11,350 nt of DNA from the NCBI GenBank assembly GCA_021203585.1, contig JAJQAW010000085.1, forward strand, positions 1 to 11,350, written 5' to 3'. Of the stretch, positions 1 to 7,076 are shown in pieces (position 1 is the first letter of the stretch; each line of letters starts with the position of its first letter). Below the pieces are notes generated by a model that made no database searches, had not been told where the DNA came from, and saw only the letters and a program-made list of their open reading frames with translations. The translations under genes and the position numbers were made by a program. This DNA comes from Rikenellaceae bacterium (GTDB lineage Bacteria > Bacteroidota > Bacteroidia > Bacteroidales > Rikenellaceae).

Positions 1-441
1 TATATGAGTTTTGCCGCCACGGTCGCCACCGAACAGGTAGCCAGAACCATCTCCGAAGGTCCGGCCGGAGTATTCATGCACGGCCCCACGTTCATGGGTA
101 ATCCGCTCGCTTGCGCGGTGGCCTGCGCCTCTTTCGATCTTCTGATGCAGTCCGGCTGGCAGGAGCGTGTTCATCGGATCGAAACGCAGCTGAAAGAGGA
201 ACTGGAAGAGGCCCGCGAATATCCGAATGTTACGGATGTGAGAGTTTTGGGCGCCATCGGAGTGATCGAAACCCGCCGACCGGTGGAGGTGGCCCGCGTA
301 CAAAAAGAGTTTGTCCGGCGGGGAATCTGGATCCGGCCTTTCGGACGAAATGTGTATGTGATGCCTCCCTTTATTATCCGCCCGGAAGAACTTTCCCAAC
401 TGACTTTCGGCATGAAAGAAGTAGTCTACGGGTATGAATAA
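1..441 (+). CDS. bioA: BioA, adenosylmethionine-8-amino-7-oxononanoate aminotransferase (3' part)
   Basis: This is the C-terminal ~146 residues of a class III PLP aminotransferase. BioA transfers the amino group of S-adenosylmethionine to KAPA to give DAPA, in the cytoplasm. The frame is open from the first base of the window, so the gene starts upstream; the ATG at 4 is internal. Seen: the BioA-type motif [12 protein letters not shown] near 79-114, whose Thr (codon 88-90) corresponds to the PLP-phosphate threonine, then [12 protein letters not shown], then [14 protein letters not shown], which carries the Arg that binds the KAPA carboxylate. These blocks match E. coli BioA closely from memory. 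The Schiff-base lysine must lie just upstream of the window. The stop TAA (439-441) overlaps the bioF start by 8 bases, which suggests translational coupling. No lesion is visible in the part present. Confidence 0.95.
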   Translation, partial: YMSFAATVATEQVARTISEGPAGVFMHGPTFMGNPLACAVACASFDLLMQSGWQERVHRIETQLKEELEEAREYPNVTDVRVLGAIGVIETRRPVEVARVQKEFVRRGIWIRPFGRNVYVMPPFIIRPEELSQLTFGMKEVVYGYE

Positions 442-1593
442 TCGTTACCGGCAGCAACTGGCTCAGTGGCGGCAAACGGAGGATCTGCGTTGGCTGCGCA
501 ACCTGGAGCTCCGGGGAGAATACATCCGGCAGGAAGCTCGGAGCATGGTTAATTTATCGTCCAACGATTATATGGGCATCGGCGCCGACAACGGGCTCTG
601 GCACCAATTTTTACAAGAAGAATCCTCTCGGGAAGATTTCGGCGGAGGGGCCTGCTCCTCCCGGTTGCTAACCGGGAACCACCCGGCTTACCTTTCGCTG
701 GAACAAAAGCTGGCCGAATGGTACGGCAAGGAATCGGCCTTGGTTTTGGATAGCGGCTATCACGCCAATCTCGGAATATTACCCGCCCTGTCGAGTTCCA
801 GGGATTTGATTTTATCGGATAAATTGGTCCATGCCAGCCTCATCGACGGTATCCGCCTTTCTCCGGCCGCCTCGGTCCGTTTCCGGCACAACGATTGGGA
901 GCAACTGGAAAATATCCTGAAAAAAAGCGAACCCGGTATGATCAGGTTTTTATCGTTACCGAATCGATTTTCAGTATGGACGGCGATCGAGCAGACCTTG
1001 GGCAATTGATTGAAATCAAAAACAAATACGATTGCATCCTCTATGTCGACGAAGCGCATGCGGTCGGCGTACGGGGCTACCGGGGACTGGGGTTGGTCGA
1101 GGAAACGGGGACCTTGAAAGAAATCGATTTGTTGATGGGTACTTTTGGCAAAGCAGTCGCCTCGCAAGGTGCTTTCGTAGTTTGCGAAGGGGTGATCCGA
1201 GAATTTCTGATCAACCGTATGCGGCCCTTGATTTATACTACGGCACTGCCTCCCCTCTCGGTACGTTGGAGCGAATTTGCTTTCAACCATTTGCGGGACC
1301 AACACCAAGCACGCCGCCATTTGCTTGAACGTTCCGTCCGCTGGCGGGAAAACCTGGCCGCATCGGCTCTTCAAACCGGCGGTGAAAGCCACATTGTTCC
1401 GCTTTACGTCCGGGACAGCGCCCGAGCCGTACAGCTTTCGGAATATCTCTGCCGCAACGGATTTTTCGTACTGCCGATCCGTCCCCCGACCGTGCCTGCA
1501 GGCAGTGAACGGCTGCGATTTTCCCTGACCGCCCGAATCACCGAAATACACCTCGATCAAATCACCGGATTATGCAAAGCGTTTGGCAGCTGA
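434..1593 (+). pseudogene. bioF: BioF, 8-amino-7-oxononanoate (KAPA) synthase, frameshifted
   Basis: BioF is a PLP enzyme that condenses pimeloyl-ACP with L-alanine to give KAPA, CO2 and free carrier. The gene is read in two frames. The 5' part runs 434-1009, with protein-like sequence only to about 937; the 3' part is open from upstream of 895 to the TGA at 1591-1593. The switch falls at an A7 run (920-926), and adding one base there restores 386 residues, the usual BioF length. Restored numbering places the PLP-stacking His at 133 (HASLIDG), Asp206 and His209 in DEAHAVG, and the Schiff-base Lys at 240 (GTFGKA, codon 1150-1152). His133 lies before the break and the other three after it, so neither half can be active alone. 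The ATG at 434 overlaps the bioA stop. The cause could be a homopolymer sequencing error, a real mutation or slippage; an error or mutation is more likely than programmed frameshifting. Confidence 0.9.
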
Positions 1594-2230
1594 ATCACAG
1601 CAAGCACCTGATTTTATTTTTCTCCGGCTGGGCGATGGACGAGCGGCCCACACAACACCTGCAGATCCGGGATTCCGACTTGTGTACTTGTTACGACTAC
1701 TCCTCCCTGAACACGGAAGAGGCGGAGCGTTGGGCAGCGTATGACACCGTCCGGGTGGCCGGCTGGTCCATAGGAATTTGGGCGACGGAATAAATCCTGA
1801 GCCCACTTTCCCTCCCCCTTGTCAAGACCGTAGCAGTCAACGGAACTCCCAAACCGGTAGACAATCTCTTTGGAATTCCGGAAGAAATGGCCCGCAGGAC
1901 CCTGGAGGGTTTGACCCCCGATTCGCTGAAACGATTCTACCGACGGATGCTGGGCAGCGGAACACGCCTGCAGGAAATGGATCGAACCGGAAGATTACCC
2001 CGAATCGATCTGGAAGAACGGAGGGTAGAATTGGAGCGGATTATGGACCGGAAACCTTATCCGGAAAGCGGTTTCAAGTGGGATGAAGCGGTGATCGGCA
2101 CGGAGGATGCCGTTTCCCAGTGGAAAATCTGCGCCGGTACTGGCTCCGCGCAAGCCGGGTCCGCGAAATCGATGCCCCGCATTATCCTTTTTACCGTTAC
2201 ACTAGTTGGGAGGAGTTTTTCGATGAATAA
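1572..2230 (+). pseudogene. bioG: BioG, pimeloyl-ACP methyl ester esterase, interrupted by a stop and a frameshift
   Basis: BioG (DUF452 family, alpha/beta hydrolase) hydrolyses pimeloyl-ACP methyl ester, ending pimelate elongation. The start ATG (1572) lies 22 bases inside bioF. Seen: LILFFSGWAMDE near the N-terminus and the nucleophile elbow GWSIG with Ser66 (codon 1767-1769). An in-frame TAA follows at 1791-1793, after which the same frame continues as clear BioG sequence (VAVNGTPKPVDN, then GIPEE and DSLKRFYRRM). After the acid Asp179 (GTED, codon 2106-2108) the frame breaks within 2112-2119 (gtttccca). One extra T restores the expected end: ENLRRYW, DAPHYPFYRYTSWEEFF and a TAA at 2228-2230, with catalytic His204 at 2180-2182. 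Restored length is 219 residues, normal for BioG. Both lesions separate members of the Ser-Asp-His triad. The stop replaces one codon, plausibly CAA. Confidence 0.88.
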
Positions 2231-3062
2231 ATCCAGGGATAAAGCGATGATCCGCCGGCGGTTTTCTAAATATTTGGAGGCTTACGATTCCCTGGCGGTG
2301 GTTCAACAACAAATCGCGGCCCGATTGGCTCGACTATTTTCCGTTCACCGACCGCACGCTGTCGGCCGCCTGCTGGAAATCGGGTGTGGAACCGGTTTTC
2401 TTACCCGAGAAATCCTCGAAATCGTTGAGATCCGGGAACTCCTGTTGAACGATCTGGTCGAACAGGCTCCCGTTCGATTGCGAGAACACCTGGAACAGAA
2501 ATTTTCTGGAATTTCGATTTCCACTTGGCCGGGCGATGCGGAAAACCTGGACTTTCCGAAATCCATCGATATGGTGATCTCGGCCTCCGCCCTGCAATGG
2601 TTCGAGGAACCGGACCGTTTTTTCGCCAAAACGGCGGCATTATTGAAACCGGAAGGATGGTTTGTGTTCAACCTGTTCGGACCGGATAATTTAACTCAGA
2701 TCCAATCGCTGACGGGAATGGGCCTGGATTATACCACCCTTCCGGAGCTTCGGAGAATGCTGGAACCCTATTTTGACATTCTGGAAATCCGGCAGGAAGC
2801 GATTCGGCAAGAATTCGATTCGCCCTTCCATGTATTGCGGCACCTGCAGCAAACCGGAGTCACCGCTACCGGAACCTTCAGATGGACCCCCGGGGCGCTT
2901 CGGGATTTCGAACGGGAGTATGTTTCCCGATTCAGCACCGGCCATCGCGTATTTCTGGATTGGGATGTAATTTATGTGATCGCTCAAAAAAGACCCATCC
3001 GGAAAAACAATTCCAGTGGACGCAGCCGGTCGATGAGTGAATCCGGCGGAACGAGCGATTAG
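2223..3062 (+). CDS. bioC: BioC, malonyl-ACP O-methyltransferase
   Basis: BioC uses S-adenosylmethionine to methylate the free carboxyl of malonyl-ACP, disguising it so that the fatty-acid enzymes can build the pimeloyl chain. The start ATG at 2223 overlaps the restored bioG stop by 8 bases (ATGAATAA). The open frame extends upstream to 1887, but that stretch is BioG sequence, so it is not a fusion. Seen in the 279 residues: a BioC-like N-terminus (RRRFSKYLEAYDSLA, residues 11-25), the SAM-binding motif LEIGCGTG at 51-58, SALQWF at 122-127 and FNLFGPDNLTQI at 149-160. Homology appears to end at YVIAQK (251-256). The remaining 23 residues are Ser/Arg/Asn-rich and look out of frame (see findings). 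The stop TAG (3060-3062) overlaps the convergent dnaG stop. Confidence 0.92.
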   Translation: MNKSRDKAMIRRRFSKYLEAYDSLAVVQQQIAARLARLFSVHRPHAVGRLLEIGCGTGFLTREILEIVEIRELLLNDLVEQAPVRLREHLEQKFSGISISTWPGDAENLDFPKSIDMVISASALQWFEEPDRFFAKTAALLKPEGWFVFNLFGPDNLTQIQSLTGMGLDYTTLPELRRMLEPYFDILEIRQEAIRQEFDSPFHVLRHLQQTGVTATGTFRWTPGALRDFEREYVSRFSTGHRVFLDWDVIYVIAQKRPIRKNNSSGRSRSMSESGGTSD

Positions 3063-3493
3063 AGGATGATCCGGGAAAATTTACTGCACATCTGCTTGCG
3101 CACTTCGTTCAATCGATTGATCTGCCGCAGGATTTCCTCCGCTCTGGGATCCGTCGGGTCTTCCAGCCCGGCCAATTCCCGGGTTAATCCGGCAATCAAT
3201 TGTTCCACAATTTTCGTTTTATACAGGGTCAGAGCACGGGGAACGGCCGTATTCAACACATCTTCCTCACTGTGGATAACCAAATCGTGTTTACTCCAAA
3301 ATCGATGAATTTTCATATCGTCCTGCGGAATTAGAATATCCACCACCGTATTGCACACCTGCGCATCCGGGAAATCCGTAAATCGGTTCATCGGGAATTC
3401 TTCCGGAGTATGGGCCGGATTTTCCGCATAAATGTTGCAGTATTCCTGATAAATGGTGTTGTAAACGGGATGAGTCAGGGCAATACCGTCCAT
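3059..3493 (-). CDS. dnaG: DnaG C-terminal helicase-binding domain, cut off from the main primase frame
   Basis: This is the last part of DNA primase, the region that contacts the DnaB helicase. It is in exactly the same frame as the 493-codon upstream piece. Between the internal TAA (3557-3559) and the ATG at 3493 there are 21 sense codons (3494-3556) with no other stop, and they read as normal DnaG sequence (VAGAIIEEL). The simplest reading is therefore one 659-residue DnaG with a single bad codon. Seen in the fragment: an acidic helical start (THPVYNTIYQEYCN), then a long charged helix near the end (EEILRQINRLNEVRKQM) typical of the domain's C-terminus. If the stop is real, this ATG could serve as a restart: AGGAG lies 6 bases upstream on the coding strand, unusual in a group that rarely uses such sites. 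The TAA at 3059-3061 overlaps the bioC stop. Confidence 0.75.
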   Translation of the reverse strand: MDGIALTHPVYNTIYQEYCNIYAENPAHTPEEFPMNRFTDFPDAQVCNTVVDILIPQDDMKIHRFWSKHDLVIHSEEDVLNTAVPRALTLYKTKIVEQLIAGLTRELAGLEDPTDPRAEEILRQINRLNEVRKQMCSKFSRIIL

Positions 3494-3556
3494 TTGCAGC
3501 TCCTCGATGATGGCGCCGGCTACGGTCGTGGTATATTTTTCCTGATCTCCAGAAAA

Positions 3557-5038
3557 TTACACCTTCTTGGTTCCGTATCGGAGCAGATAACCGATCAGTT
3601 CCCGTTCCAATTCATAGTGAGCGCTTCCCATGCTGCTCGGGGATTCCGGAACGGTTTCCGGGAAGGACTGCGGAAGCTTCTTTTCCACACGTTCCCGCCG
3701 TTGAAAAAATGCTTTTTCCTCTGGGGAGAAGGTATTGTCCCGACGCTTGCGGCGAACCTCCTGCACCAGCACCTGCTCGTCGATTTGCATCAGCAAGGCG
3801 CATTCCTTGATGTAAACGCTCCGGGTGATGGCCTCCGGGATCACCGATATGGAATCCACGATATCCGTAATGAGCGCCGCCCGCTTGAGCGGATCTGTGG
3901 AAGATTCCCGCATCAGCAGCTTCGCCTTGAACGAGATGAAATCCTGTTCGTTTTCGGCAATATATTCCTTCAACTCGGCGGCGCTGTGCGAGCGGGCAAA
4001 AGAGTCGGGATCTTCCCCGTCCGGCAACAAAACCACGCGCACGTTCAATCCCTCTTTCAAAATCAGATCGATCCCCCGTAAGGAGGCTTTGATTCCGGCG
4101 GCATCTCCGTCATAGATCACCGTGATGTTCTTACTGAACCGGGCGATCAGTTTGATCTGTCCTTCGGTCAGGGAGGTTCCGGAGGAGGCTACCATATTTT
4201 CCACCCCGCTCTGGTGCATGGAAATAACATCGGTATATCCTTCGACCAGTATGCAGCAATCCTCCTGAGAGATCGCTTTTTTAGCCTGGTAAAGACCATA
4301 AAGAATGTGGCTTTTGTGGTAAATTTCCGACTCCGGGGAATTGACGTACTTAGCCGTTTTTTTATCGGTGCGCAGAGTACGTCCGCCGAAAGCTACGATG
4401 CGGCCGCTGACGCTGTGGATCGGGAAAATAACCCGCCCGGTGAAGCGGTCGTACCAGGTGCCGTTCTCGCGTTGGATCGATAAACCGGTATCGATCAGGT
4501 ATCGTTCCTGATATCCCTCTTTCAATGCGGTTTTGGTAAAAGCGTCGCCTTTAGTGGGGCAGTATCCGAGGTGGAATTTTTCGATGGTCGCCGCAGTGAA
4601 TCCCCGTTCCTGGAAATAACTGAGGCCCACAGCCCGGCCTTCTTCGTCGGAGTGCAGAACGGTTTTGAAATAATCCGCCGCGAAGGAAGAAACCACCATC
4701 ATGCTTTCACGGTCGTCGTTCTTTTTTTGATCTTCGGGGGTCAGTTCGCGTTCCTGAACTTCGATGCCGTATTTTTTAGCCACCCATTTGAGCGCTTCCG
4801 GATAGGATATGCCCTCGTGTTCCATGATGAACGTGACGGCGTTGCCGCCTTTTCCACATCCGAAACATTTAAAAAGTCCTTTGGTTGGCGAAACGACAAA
4901 AGAAGGTGTTTTTTCGTTATGGAACGGACAGCATGCCTGGTAGTTGACCCCCTTTTTCTTGAGAGTAACGAAATCTCCGACCACTTCAACGATGTTGGCA
5001 GCGGCGAATATGCGGTCTACGGTGGTATTGTCGATCAT
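3557..5038 (-). CDS. dnaG: DnaG DNA primase, zinc-finger and RNA-polymerase domains
   Basis: DnaG synthesises the RNA primers for lagging-strand replication at the fork. Seen: an N-terminal CHC2 zinc finger with ligands Cys37, His40, Cys58 and Cys61 (CPFH ... CFGC); the polymerase-core motif region around residues 196-222 (RFTGRVIFPI, GRIVAFGGR); and a Toprim domain with the acid Glu266 in VEGYTDVI and metal-binding DGDAAG at 310-315. The frame stops at residue 493, whereas bacterial DnaG is usually about 600-680 residues. The missing domain lies directly downstream in the same frame after the TAA at 3557-3559, so the gene is full length apart from that codon. dnaG is essential and the helicase-binding domain is normally required, so a true truncation would be surprising. 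The ATG at 5038 begins the conserved N-terminus (MIDNTTVDRIFAAANIVEVV). It follows the arabinose operon on the same strand after a terminator. Confidence 0.95.
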   Translation of the reverse strand: MIDNTTVDRIFAAANIVEVVGDFVTLKKKGVNYQACCPFHNEKTPSFVVSPTKGLFKCFGCGKGGNAVTFIMEHEGISYPEALKWVAKKYGIEVQERELTPEDQKKNDDRESMMVVSSFAADYFKTVLHSDEEGRAVGLSYFQERGFTAATIEKFHLGYCPTKGDAFTKTALKEGYQERYLIDTGLSIQRENGTWYDRFTGRVIFPIHSVSGRIVAFGGRTLRTDKKTAKYVNSPESEIYHKSHILYGLYQAKKAISQEDCCILVEGYTDVISMHQSGVENMVASSGTSLTEGQIKLIARFSKNITVIYDGDAAGIKASLRGIDLILKEGLNVRVVLLPDGEDPDSFARSHSAAELKEYIAENEQDFISFKAKLLMRESSTDPLKRAALITDIVDSISVIPEAITRSVYIKECALLMQIDEQVLVQEVRRKRRDNTFSPEEKAFFQRRERVEKKLPQSFPETVPESPSSMGSAHYELERELIGYLLRYGTKKV

Positions 5039-5056
5039 AGCATAAACTAGGTGCCG

Positions 5057-5090
5057 TAAAGGTATGGATTTTTAAAAATGAATGGACAAA
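5057..5090 (-). promoter_or_regulatory. Candidate dnaG promoter
   Basis: On the minus strand, TTTG (5090-5087) is followed after 22 bases by TACCTTTA (5064-5057), resembling the Bacteroidota -33 TTTG and -7 TAnnTTTG elements. The last G of the -7 box is missing and the spacer is slightly long. The spacer holds a perfect 12-base AT palindrome (5068-5079). The dnaG ATG is only 18 bases downstream, implying a very short leader. The rest of the 5039-5259 gap contains the operon terminator and nothing else I can identify. Confidence 0.3.
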
Positions 5091-5193
5091 CCGGTCCAAA
5101 AGATCGACCGCCGGTGCAAAAATTTTGGGATACCGTTGGCAGCGTTAGTGCCGGCGTGTGCATTGAACCTAAACGGCAATCCTCTTTTTAGCC

Positions 5194-5229
5194 AAAAAAA
5201 CAGGAAGACCGGTCCTCTGGACCGGTCTT
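5194..5229 (-). terminator. Rho-independent terminator of the arabinose operon
   Basis: A perfect 11-base-pair inverted repeat (AAGACCGGTCC at 5205-5215, its complement at 5219-5229) has a 3-base loop. In the minus-strand direction it is followed by CCTG and then seven T's (5200-5194). It begins 31 bases after the araB stop and lies upstream of dnaG, so it should end the araA-to-araB transcript and insulate dnaG. Confidence 0.85.
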
Positions 5230-5259
5230 GGTTACCACAGCTCCGAAAATCGGAAACGA

Positions 5260-6891
5260 TCATTTCAAGGCCGTTTCCACAAACTGCCCGAGTTTGAGGT
5301 ATTTCCGATATATTTCGTCGTATTTTACGGCGTTTTTCGGATTCGGTACATACTCCTGTTCGAAACCTTTGCCCATAGCTTGCTGGGTCACCTCTACATG
5401 GGGGTAGACTCCTGCCGCCACGGCTGCGAACATAGCCGCACCGAAGGCGCAGGTCTGATCCGTTGCCGCTACTTGAATCGGCATATTCATCACATCGGCC
5501 AGAGTTTGCATCACGAACGGCGATTTGCGCGCTATACCGCCCAGACCGATGCATCCCTGGATTTCCACCCCCTCGCGGCGAAAACGCTCTACGATGGCAC
5601 GTGAACCGAACGCGGTAGCTTCTACCAGCGCTTTGAAAACGTGCGGAGCCGATGAACCGAGCGTCAGGCCTGCGATGGCGCCTTTTACCTCCTGGCTGGC
5701 ATCGGGAGTACGGCGGCCGTTCCTCCAATCCACGGCGATTTCGGCCGTTTCAGCCACCGGAATTTTGGACGCTTCGTCGCTCAAGGCCGGAATGATCAAG
5801 TCCAGAACATCCGTATGGGCCGGAAGCAGTTTTTCAATCGCCCATCCGCAGAGGTTTTTAAACCAGGCATAGATATCGCCGAAGCCGGATTGTCCGGCTT
5901 CCAATCCGATATAACCAGGAATGACCGAACCGTCCACCTGCCCGCAGATGCCGGGAATGACCTTATGCCCTACATTTTCGGCTTCGGTAATCAGGATGTC
6001 GCAGGTGGAGGTACCGATGATGCGGCTTAGGACGTTCGGTTTGATCTCTCCGCCCACAGCGCCCATATGGGCGTCAAAAGCGCTAACGCCGACCACTACT
6101 TTCGGAGAAAGTCCCAGGCGATCTGCCCATTCGCGGGTCAGCGTACCCACCGCTTTTTCGCTCGTGAAAGTTTCAGTAAATAGACGATCCCGCATACCGG
6201 CCAGGAGCGGGTCCAGCTCGGTCAGGAATTCCTCCGAGGGCAGACCGTTCCAATCCGGATGCCACATGGCTTTGTGTCCGGCCGCGCAGCGGCTGTGCAT
6301 GATCTCTGCCGGAGCGGTTTTTCCGGTCAGTAGCGCCGTTATCCAATCGCAGTGCTCCAACCAGGCGTAAGCCGCTTGACGAACTTGTTCATCTTCACGA
6401 AGGATGTGCAGCACTTTCGACCATACCCATTCCGAGGAGTAGATGCCGCCTTCGTATTGGGTAAAATCCACGTCCCACCGTTTGGCCAGTTCGTTGATCT
6501 CGGAGGCTTCTTTTATGGCGGTATGATCTTTCCACAGCACGAACATCGCGTTCGGATTTTCTTCGAAACCGGGAGTCAACGCCAGCGGAGTACCGGCCTG
6601 ATCGATCAGAACCGGAGTAGAACCGGTCGTATCGAACGACATGCCGACAATCTTTTCCGCCGTACCGGCCGGAGACTTAGCCAAGGCATCTTTCACGATA
6701 AATTCCAGCACCTCCACGTAATCCAGCGGATGCTGCCGGTACTGATTGGTAACCGGATTGCAATATTTACCGGCTTTCCAGCGCGGATAATACATTACCG
6801 ACTGGGCGATTTCGTCCCCATTGACCGTATTTACGATCACAGCGCGAGCCGAATCACTCCCATAGTCGATACCAAAAACATATTTTTCCAT
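5260..6891 (-). CDS. araB: AraB, ribulokinase
   Basis: Ribulokinase phosphorylates L-ribulose with ATP to L-ribulose 5-phosphate, the second step of L-arabinose breakdown. The 543 residues are close to the usual ~560 for AraB of the FGGY kinase family. Seen: the N-terminal phosphate-binding motif GIDYGSDSARA (7-17), GMSFDTTGSTPVLID (83-97) with the family's DTTGST block, the catalytic Asp273 in SAFDAHMGAVGG, and GTSTCDI (293-299). The C-terminal FGGY-type ATP-binding glycine region is IQGCIGLGGIARKSPF, near residues 448-463. The alanine- and phenylalanine-rich C-terminal half matches bacterial AraB. It is the last gene of the operon, 185 bases after araD. That gap holds inverted repeats and a possible internal promoter element, so araB may be partly uncoupled from araD. 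No lesion is seen. Confidence 0.96.
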   Translation of the reverse strand: MEKYVFGIDYGSDSARAVIVNTVNGDEIAQSVMYYPRWKAGKYCNPVTNQYRQHPLDYVEVLEFIVKDALAKSPAGTAEKIVGMSFDTTGSTPVLIDQAGTPLALTPGFEENPNAMFVLWKDHTAIKEASEINELAKRWDVDFTQYEGGIYSSEWVWSKVLHILREDEQVRQAAYAWLEHCDWITALLTGKTAPAEIMHSRCAAGHKAMWHPDWNGLPSEEFLTELDPLLAGMRDRLFTETFTSEKAVGTLTREWADRLGLSPKVVVGVSAFDAHMGAVGGEIKPNVLSRIIGTSTCDILITEAENVGHKVIPGICGQVDGSVIPGYIGLEAGQSGFGDIYAWFKNLCGWAIEKLLPAHTDVLDLIIPALSDEASKIPVAETAEIAVDWRNGRRTPDASQEVKGAIAGLTLGSSAPHVFKALVEATAFGSRAIVERFRREGVEIQGCIGLGGIARKSPFVMQTLADVMNMPIQVAATDQTCAFGAAMFAAVAAGVYPHVEVTQQAMGKGFEQEYVPNPKNAVKYDEIYRKYLKLGQFVETALK

Positions 6892-6920
6892 AAAGAATTA
6901 TTTCGAACAATGATGAAAAT

Positions 6921-6928
6921 AAAAGGTA
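6921..6928 (-). promoter_or_regulatory. Possible -7-type promoter element upstream of araB
   Basis: TACCTTTT on the minus strand resembles the Bacteroidota -7 element (TAnnTTTG) and shares TACCTTT with the dnaG candidate. It sits 29 bases before the araB ATG. No convincing TTTG is found at the expected -33 position, so an internal araB promoter is only a weak possibility. Confidence 0.2.
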
Positions 6929-6963
6929 CAAATTGAAGGTTGAATAAAAGGCTCCCGCGCCCT

Positions 6964-7033
6964 GCCGGATCGATACCGGTCGGAACCGGCGCTTTTAAAG
7001 CGCCGCAAATCGTCGCTTTTTGTAAAAAGCGAC
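6964..7033 (-). other. Nested inverted repeats in the araD-araB gap (possible mRNA structure)
   Basis: Two perfect inverted repeats lie side by side: arms 6987-6995 and 6997-7005 (CGGCGCTTT and its complement), and arms 7012-7021 and 7024-7033 (GTCGCTTTTT and its complement). A weaker GCCGG/CCGGC pair spans 6964-6990. Both strong hairpins share the core AAAGCG/CGCTTT, so their arms could also pair with each other. The T-rich parts lie at the loop side rather than after the stem, so they are not standard terminators. A role in processing, transcript stability or attenuation between araD and araB is inference. The remaining bases of the gap (6892-7076) show nothing else besides the weak element listed. 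Confidence 0.5.
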
Positions 7034-7076
7034 ACCAAAAACTTTTCGTGGGCCGCCTGGGGAAGGTGCTCTCCTT

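Noticed and set aside
917..940. Programmed -1 frameshifting in bioF as the main explanation
   Set aside because: The zero-frame heptamer is only G AAA AAA rather than the ideal A AAA AAG, BioF is not known to use recoding, and another single-base loss lies nearby in bioG, so error or mutation is simpler.
1791..3559. TAA reassigned to an amino acid (the two internal TAA codons)
   Set aside because: TAA is also used as the natural end of bioA, bioG and dnaG in this window, so it works as a stop here.
3410..4081. 223-codon open frame on the plus strand opposite dnaG
   Set aside because: It lies across recognised DnaG coding sequence and shows no recognisable domain.
5084..5097. Short GGAC/GTCC inverted repeat upstream of dnaG as an operator
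   Set aside because: Four-base arms are expected by chance.
5072..5728. 218-codon minus-strand open frame overlapping the 3' part of araB
   Set aside because: It is a different frame of araB sequence that runs on through the terminator; Arg/Gly/Ser-rich composition and no motifs.
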